A stretch of DNA of 9,239 nt, from assembly GCA_045617225.1 (NCBI GenBank), contig JAZLIC010000028.1, positions 1 to 9,239 of the forward strand, read 5' to 3'. Positions 6,337 through 9,239 of the stretch are shown here, in pieces. The stretch is from JAZLIC01 sp045617225 (GTDB lineage: Bacteria; Bacillota; Clostridia; Monoglobales; Monoglobaceae). The position numbers and the translations under genes were made by a program. The number at the start of each line of letters is the position of its first letter. The stretch's first letter is position 1. The notes beneath the pieces are model-generated. The model saw nothing but the letters and a program-made list of their open reading frames with translations. It did not search any database and had not been told where the DNA came from.

Positions 6337-6379
6337 TATATAACCCCCTAAATTAAATAGTTCAAATAGAATTTTATAT

Positions 6380-6408
6380 ATTATATCGCTAATTTTCGAT
6401 TATGTCAA
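6380..6408 (-). promoter_or_regulatory. Perfect consensus sigma-A promoter of serC-serA
   Basis: On the minus strand TTGACA (complement of 6403-6408) and TATAAT (complement of 6380-6385) are both exact consensus with a 17-nt spacer. The start would fall near 6373, leaving about 37 nt before the serC ATG. This strength is notable for an amino-acid gene and could serve rnpB downstream as well. Confidence 0.9.
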
Positions 6409-6488
6409 TAATTTCACATACTATTTATTACGATTTTATTACAAAATTTGCATAAATGTTTATGAAAGTTTATCAATTATGACAGAAC

Positions 6489-6518
6489 TTGCTTTTATAT
6501 GCCTTCCTGTGATAGAAT
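6489..6518 (+). promoter_or_regulatory. Possible sigma-A promoter of folC
   Basis: TTGCTT at 6489-6494 and TAGAAT at 6513-6518 are 18 nt apart. This would start RNA near 6525, just before the ribosome site at 6527, so the leader would be very short. A weaker alternative uses TTGCAT near 6448. The call is tentative. Confidence 0.35.
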
Positions 6519-6540
6519 AAGGAAAAGAGGTGACGACAAA

Positions 6541-7770
6541 ATGAGTTACAGCAGCGAGAATAGCTTTAAAGCAGTTATAAAACCCGGACTTATGCGTATA
6601 AAAATCCTTCTTGAAAGGCTTGGAAGCCCTGAGAGAGAGCTTAAAATTATACATATTGCCGGCACTAACGGTAAAGGCTCCGTGGCAGCGTTCTTAAAGT
6701 CGATTTTGAAAGAGAGCGGTTACAGAGTGGGGGCGTTTATTTCGCCGCATCTTATAGACGAAACGGAGCGTATCTCCGTAGACGGTCGGGACATAGAAAG
6801 AAGTGCCCTTGATGAAATTCTGTGCGAGGTTGATAAAGCCGCAGAGGAAGTCTGCGCAGAAACAGGAGAGAGATGCACAATCTTTGAAAGATACACAGGA
6901 GCGGCACTTACATATTTTAAAAGGCAGAAGACAGATGTCTGCATTTTAGAAACAGGAATGGGCGGCAGACTTGATACCACCAATGTTATCGATAAACCTC
7001 TGCTTACGATTATAACTAAAATCGGAATTGACCATAGTGAATTTTTGGGTGATACGGAGGTTAAAATCGCTGCCGAAAAGGCAGGAATAATAAAAGAAGG
7101 TGCAGACTGCGTGGTTTTGTCGCAAAAGACAGAGATAAACAAAGTGTTTTTAAGTAAGTGCCGGGAGCTAAATGCACCCATACATTTTACCGAGGGGGCG
7201 AAAATCAAGACACCTTCAAAAATGAGAGAAGTTTTTGACTATAAGGGATACAGGGATATTATCAGCGGACTTTTGGGCGTATATCAGGTCCAAAATGCCT
7301 GCACTGCGATTGAGGCGGCAGAGGTGCTTAAAAATAAGGGATATAAAATATCCGACGATGCTTTAAGAGGCGGCTTAAAAAATGCGGTACATCACGCACG
7401 GTTTGAGCTTTTGGATAACGGAGTTATCTTTGACGGTGCACACAATCCAAACGGAATGGAGGCACTTAAAAAGTCGTTAGAGCGTTATTTGCCGAACAAA
7501 AAATACGGAATAATAATAAGTGTTATGGCGGATAAGGACATAGATAAAATGCTTAATGTGTTTAAGGGGGAGAGTGTAAAATTCTATCCTGTTGAAATAC
7601 CGAACTATGAGCGGAGTATGAAGAAGAAGGTTTTAGCCGAAAAAATCAAAGCGGCAGGCTTTGCGTGCAGGGAAACGGAAACGATTAGGGACGCAGTAGC
7701 TGCTGCAAAAAAAGAGAACACGCATGCCATCGCCTGCGGCTCTCTCTATCTTTATGAGTATATAAAATAG
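6541..7770 (+). CDS. folC: Folylpolyglutamate synthase / dihydrofolate synthase
   Basis: FolC is a cytoplasmic Mur-ligase-family enzyme that adds glutamate to folates with ATP, retaining them in the cell; many bacterial forms also make dihydrofolate from dihydropteroate. I start it at the ATG at 6541, since GAGGTGA (6527-6533) sits 7 nt upstream; an in-frame ATG at 6499 lacks a good site. The 409 aa include the P-loop GTNGKGS at residues 41-47, ISPHL at 67-71, ETGMGGRLDTTN at 137-148, AAEKAGIIKEG at 177-187 with Lys180 matching the lysine carbamylated in relatives, and DGAHNPNG at 298-305 opening the C-terminal domain. The N terminus is slightly short for the family. It stands alone, divergent from serC. 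Its TAG stop overlaps the end of repeat element B. Confidence 0.95.
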   Translation: MSYSSENSFKAVIKPGLMRIKILLERLGSPERELKIIHIAGTNGKGSVAAFLKSILKESGYRVGAFISPHLIDETERISVDGRDIERSALDEILCEVDKAAEEVCAETGERCTIFERYTGAALTYFKRQKTDVCILETGMGGRLDTTNVIDKPLLTIITKIGIDHSEFLGDTEVKIAAEKAGIIKEGADCVVLSQKTEINKVFLSKCRELNAPIHFTEGAKIKTPSKMREVFDYKGYRDIISGLLGVYQVQNACTAIEAAEVLKNKGYKISDDALRGGLKNAVHHARFELLDNGVIFDGAHNPNGMEALKKSLERYLPNKKYGIIISVMADKDIDKMLNVFKGESVKFYPVEIPNYERSMKKKVLAEKIKAAGFACRETETIRDAVAAAKKENTHAIACGSLYLYEYIK

Positions 7771-7993
7771 GGGATGTTAAAAAAAGTCCAGACCGCTAAA
7801 AGACAGAAAATACAGATGTAAATATTATGAAAAGATATAAATATGTTTTAAAGCAGTAGAATTTGTCGAAAAATCTAATATATTAGATTTTTCAATAAGT
7901 CTTTTAGCTATGGACAAACTACACCTCTCGACGTACCTTGTGTACGCCTTCGGGTTAGGTTTGTCCATTCTGAACATTTTTACCTATCCCCTA
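7768..7993 (-). mobile_element. MITE-like hairpin element, copy B
   Basis: This 226-bp copy is inverted relative to copy A. Its ends are the perfect inverted repeat TAGGGGAT (7768-7775) and ATCCCCTA (7986-7993). The match continues inward: GTTAAAAAAAGTCCAGA on the left resembles the complement of TCTGAACATTTTTACC on the right. The outer TA on both sides could be a TA target duplication as in Tc1/mariner or IS630-type insertions. Inside, ATGGACAAAC (7910-7919) and GTTTGTCCAT (7959-7968) pair perfectly, a 26-bp palindrome lies at 7868-7893, and CTAAAAGAC/GTCTTTTAG (7796-7804, 7899-7907) closes an outer stem. Against copy A it has about 58 extra AT-rich nucleotides within 7805-7867. It carries no transposase. 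Confidence 0.78.
7868..7893. repeat. 26-bp perfect palindrome at the hairpin apex of element B
   Basis: The sequence is its own reverse complement, with outer GAAAAATCTAAT and an AT centre. It corresponds to the apex of the 21-bp hairpin of copy A but is extended by a few base pairs. The lower part of the right arm is interrupted by the extra AT-rich DNA. Confidence 0.85.
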
Positions 7994-8034
7994 AAAAAGG
8001 AGCTGTTTAAAAACTATTGCTTTTAAACAGCTCC
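7993..8034 (-). terminator. Rho-independent terminator of the ROK kinase gene
   Basis: A perfect 14-bp stem (GGAGCTGTTTAAAA at 7999-8012 with its complement at 8021-8034) has an 8-nt loop. On the minus strand it is followed by six T (complement of 7993-7998). It starts 20 nt after the kinase stop codon. Its U-tract touches the end of repeat element B. Confidence 0.9.
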
Positions 8035-8054
8035 TAATTCCTGCTTGTGTATTG

Positions 8055-8993
8055 TTACATTCCTGCTTTTGGCGCAAGTGCGGCACCTATTATGCCGGCA
8101 TCGTTTTGATGCTCGGCAATTTTTATTTCCGTAAACGCCACTTTTTTGCAATATGCATTTTCACGGGCATATTTCTTGATTGGGTTTAAGAGGTAGTCGC
8201 CCTCTTTACTGATACCGCCGCCGATAACAAGGATTTCCGGCTGGAATATGTTTATAATATTCGCAATTCCGTCTGCAACGTAATTTATATATGTATCTAC
8301 AACCTCTTGCGCAACCTTGTCACCTGCTTTTGCGGCTTCAAATGCTGTGCGACCGCTTATATGTCCTTCTGCATAATCCTTCATTGTACTTTCCGGGTGT
8401 GCCGCCATAGCCTCCGCCGTCTGGTTAATCAAGGCGGTTACGGAAGCATACCTCTCCCAACAACCGAGTCTGCCGCAGGTGCATTTTATACCGTTATGCA
8501 CCAAGGTGGTGTGACCTAACTCGCCGCCGGAGCCGTTAAAACCGCGCAAAATCTTTTTGTCGATAATAACGCCGCCGCCTACACCTGTGCCTAATGTTAT
8601 CATTACAAAACTGTCTGCATCTTTGCCTTCTTTTATGTAAGCGCCGTATGCTGCGGCGTTTGCATCATTTTCAACCTGAACAGGTATATCATAATATTTG
8701 TTAAGCTCTGCCGTAAGCGGAACTTCGTCCCAACCTAAATTGTTCGAATACACGATAACGCCGCTTTTTGTATCAACCGTTCCGGGGCTTCCGATACCGA
8801 TGCTTTTTACATCATTCATTGTATAGCCGGCATCTGTAACTACCTTTTGGCAAAGGTCTGCCATATCTTTAATAACTTCGGCATAAGGACGCTCTGCAAG
8901 TGTGGGAGCAGAGTCTTTTGCAATAATATCTCCGTTTTCATCAACCAATCCAATGGCAATATTTGTACCGCCCAAATCAATTCCTATATACAT
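8055..8993 (-). CDS. glcK: ROK-family sugar kinase, probable glucokinase
   Basis: It probably phosphorylates glucose to glucose-6-phosphate with ATP in the cytoplasm. The 312-aa length fits single-domain ROK kinases, and no N-terminal helix-turn-helix is present, which argues against a ROK repressor. It shows the phosphate-binding DLGGTN at residues 6-11, GIGSPGTVD at 66-74, catalytic Asp110 in VENDANAAAYGA, LGTGVGGG at 134-141, and the ROK zinc motif with GELGH (His161) and CTCGRLGCWE (Cys171, Cys173, Cys178), followed by VIGGGIS at 256-262. Glucose is the likeliest substrate because the clostridial glucokinase group looks like this, but mannose, fructose or N-acetyl sugars are possible. AGGAGG (complement of 9002-9007) lies 8 nt before the ATG. 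It is monocistronic. Confidence 0.93.
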   Translation of the reverse strand: MYIGIDLGGTNIAIGLVDENGDIIAKDSAPTLAERPYAEVIKDMADLCQKVVTDAGYTMNDVKSIGIGSPGTVDTKSGVIVYSNNLGWDEVPLTAELNKYYDIPVQVENDANAAAYGAYIKEGKDADSFVMITLGTGVGGGVIIDKKILRGFNGSGGELGHTTLVHNGIKCTCGRLGCWERYASVTALINQTAEAMAAHPESTMKDYAEGHISGRTAFEAAKAGDKVAQEVVDTYINYVADGIANIINIFQPEILVIGGGISKEGDYLLNPIKKYARENAYCKKVAFTEIKIAEHQNDAGIIGAALAPKAGM

Positions 8994-9032
8994 AAATGTT
9001 CCCTCCTGAATATTTTAAATCCACTTGGATAT

Positions 9033-9061
9033 ATTATACATAAGTTATTGCGGCTTGTAAA
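9033..9061 (-). promoter_or_regulatory. Predicted sigma-A promoter of the ROK kinase gene
   Basis: On the minus strand TTTACA (complement of 9056-9061) and a perfect TATAAT (complement of 9033-9038) are spaced by 17 nt. Transcription would start near 9026. No catabolite-response element is evident in the short leader. Confidence 0.7.
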
Positions 9062-9081
9062 GTGATTTTAGGGGGAATTTT

Positions 9082-9239
9082 ATGATAATTACCATTATTC
9101 GCACAGTGATTATGTACTTTTTTGTAGTGGTAACCCTGCGTGCAATGGGAAAGCGTCAAATAGGAGAGCTTGAACCGTCCGAACTTGTGGTAACGATAAT
9201 AATATCCGATATTGCCGCAACCCCCATAAATGATGTGAC
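9082..9239 (+). CDS. DUF421 (YetF-like) membrane protein, N-terminal part
   Basis: The first 52 codons are present and the rest lies beyond the window. Residues 1-18 are strongly hydrophobic (MIITIIRTVIMYFFVVVT), forming the first membrane helix. They are followed by LRAMGKRQIGELEPSELV, the conserved segment of the DUF421/YetF family, and a second hydrophobic stretch VVTIIISDIAATP. The family is a Firmicute inner-membrane protein group, often linked to spores or envelope stress; its biochemical role is not firmly established. An AGGGGG site at 9070-9075 precedes the ATG by 6 nt. It is divergent from the ROK kinase, and no strong promoter of its own stands out. Confidence 0.85.
   Translation, partial: MIITIIRTVIMYFFVVVTLRAMGKRQIGELEPSELVVTIIISDIAATPINDV

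Noticed and set aside
6337..6373. T-box or serine-responsive riboswitch upstream of serC
   Set aside because: The predicted leader is only about 37 nt, too short for either, and no T-box sequence is seen.
3542..7993. Composite transposon carrying serC-serA, rnpB and folC
   Set aside because: The flanking elements encode no transposase and the enclosed genes are core housekeeping genes with native-looking composition.

Overview
The window reads as a piece of chromosome from a low-GC Firmicute, most likely a gut-type clostridium (Eubacteriales, Oscillospiraceae/Lachnospiraceae-like). The evidence is AGGAGG-type ribosome sites, sigma-A style promoters, an RNase J gene, a short ACT-domain SerA paired with SerC, a ROK glucokinase, a DUF421 (YetF-like) membrane protein and GC-rich palindromes in an AT-rich background. 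No phage, plasmid or CRISPR machinery is visible. Most genes are housekeeping; the unusual material is between them.

Layout. 1-266: the 3' end of an unidentified gene with a CxxC motif, then a non-coding-looking stretch holding what may be a decayed polymorphic-toxin linker, then a bidirectional terminator. 268-936 (-): ung, uracil-DNA glycosylase. 937-1171: divergent promoters for ung and rnj. 1172-2845 (+): rnj, ribonuclease J. 2846-2952: a REP-like GC-rich palindrome pair and a terminator shared by convergent genes. 2950-3456 (-): a small lipoprotein. 3527-3700: repeat element copy A. 3716-4057 (-): rnpB, the RNase P RNA. 4067-5227 (-): serA. 5257-6336 (-): serC. 6337-6540: divergent promoter region with a perfect consensus sigma-A promoter for serC. 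6541-7770 (+): folC. 7768-7993: repeat element copy B, inverted relative to A. 7993-8034: terminator. 8055-8993 (-): ROK-family glucokinase. 9082-9239 (+): start of a DUF421 membrane protein, cut by the window edge.

How the genes fit together. serC and serA encode consecutive enzymes in reverse pathway order (SerA makes 3-phosphohydroxypyruvate, SerC transaminates it) and form a tight operon. rnpB begins only about 9 nt after the serA stop on the same strand, with no convincing promoter of its own, so the strong serC promoter may also supply RNase P RNA. RNase J and RNase P RNA in one window are both RNA-processing functions, but they are not in one transcript.

The most interesting structure is a pair of inverted, MITE-like hairpin elements (A at about 3542-3697, B at 7768-7993) bracketing rnpB-serA-serC-folC. 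The copies share a conserved arm of about 95 nt that can fold into long stems. Their base differences fall partly in a predicted loop and all change the encoded residue in the small reading frame, which suggests a structured DNA or RNA element rather than a gene. Copy A lies within a split 12-bp inverted repeat just past rnpB. Copy B overlaps the folC stop codon and abuts the U-tract of the glucokinase terminator.
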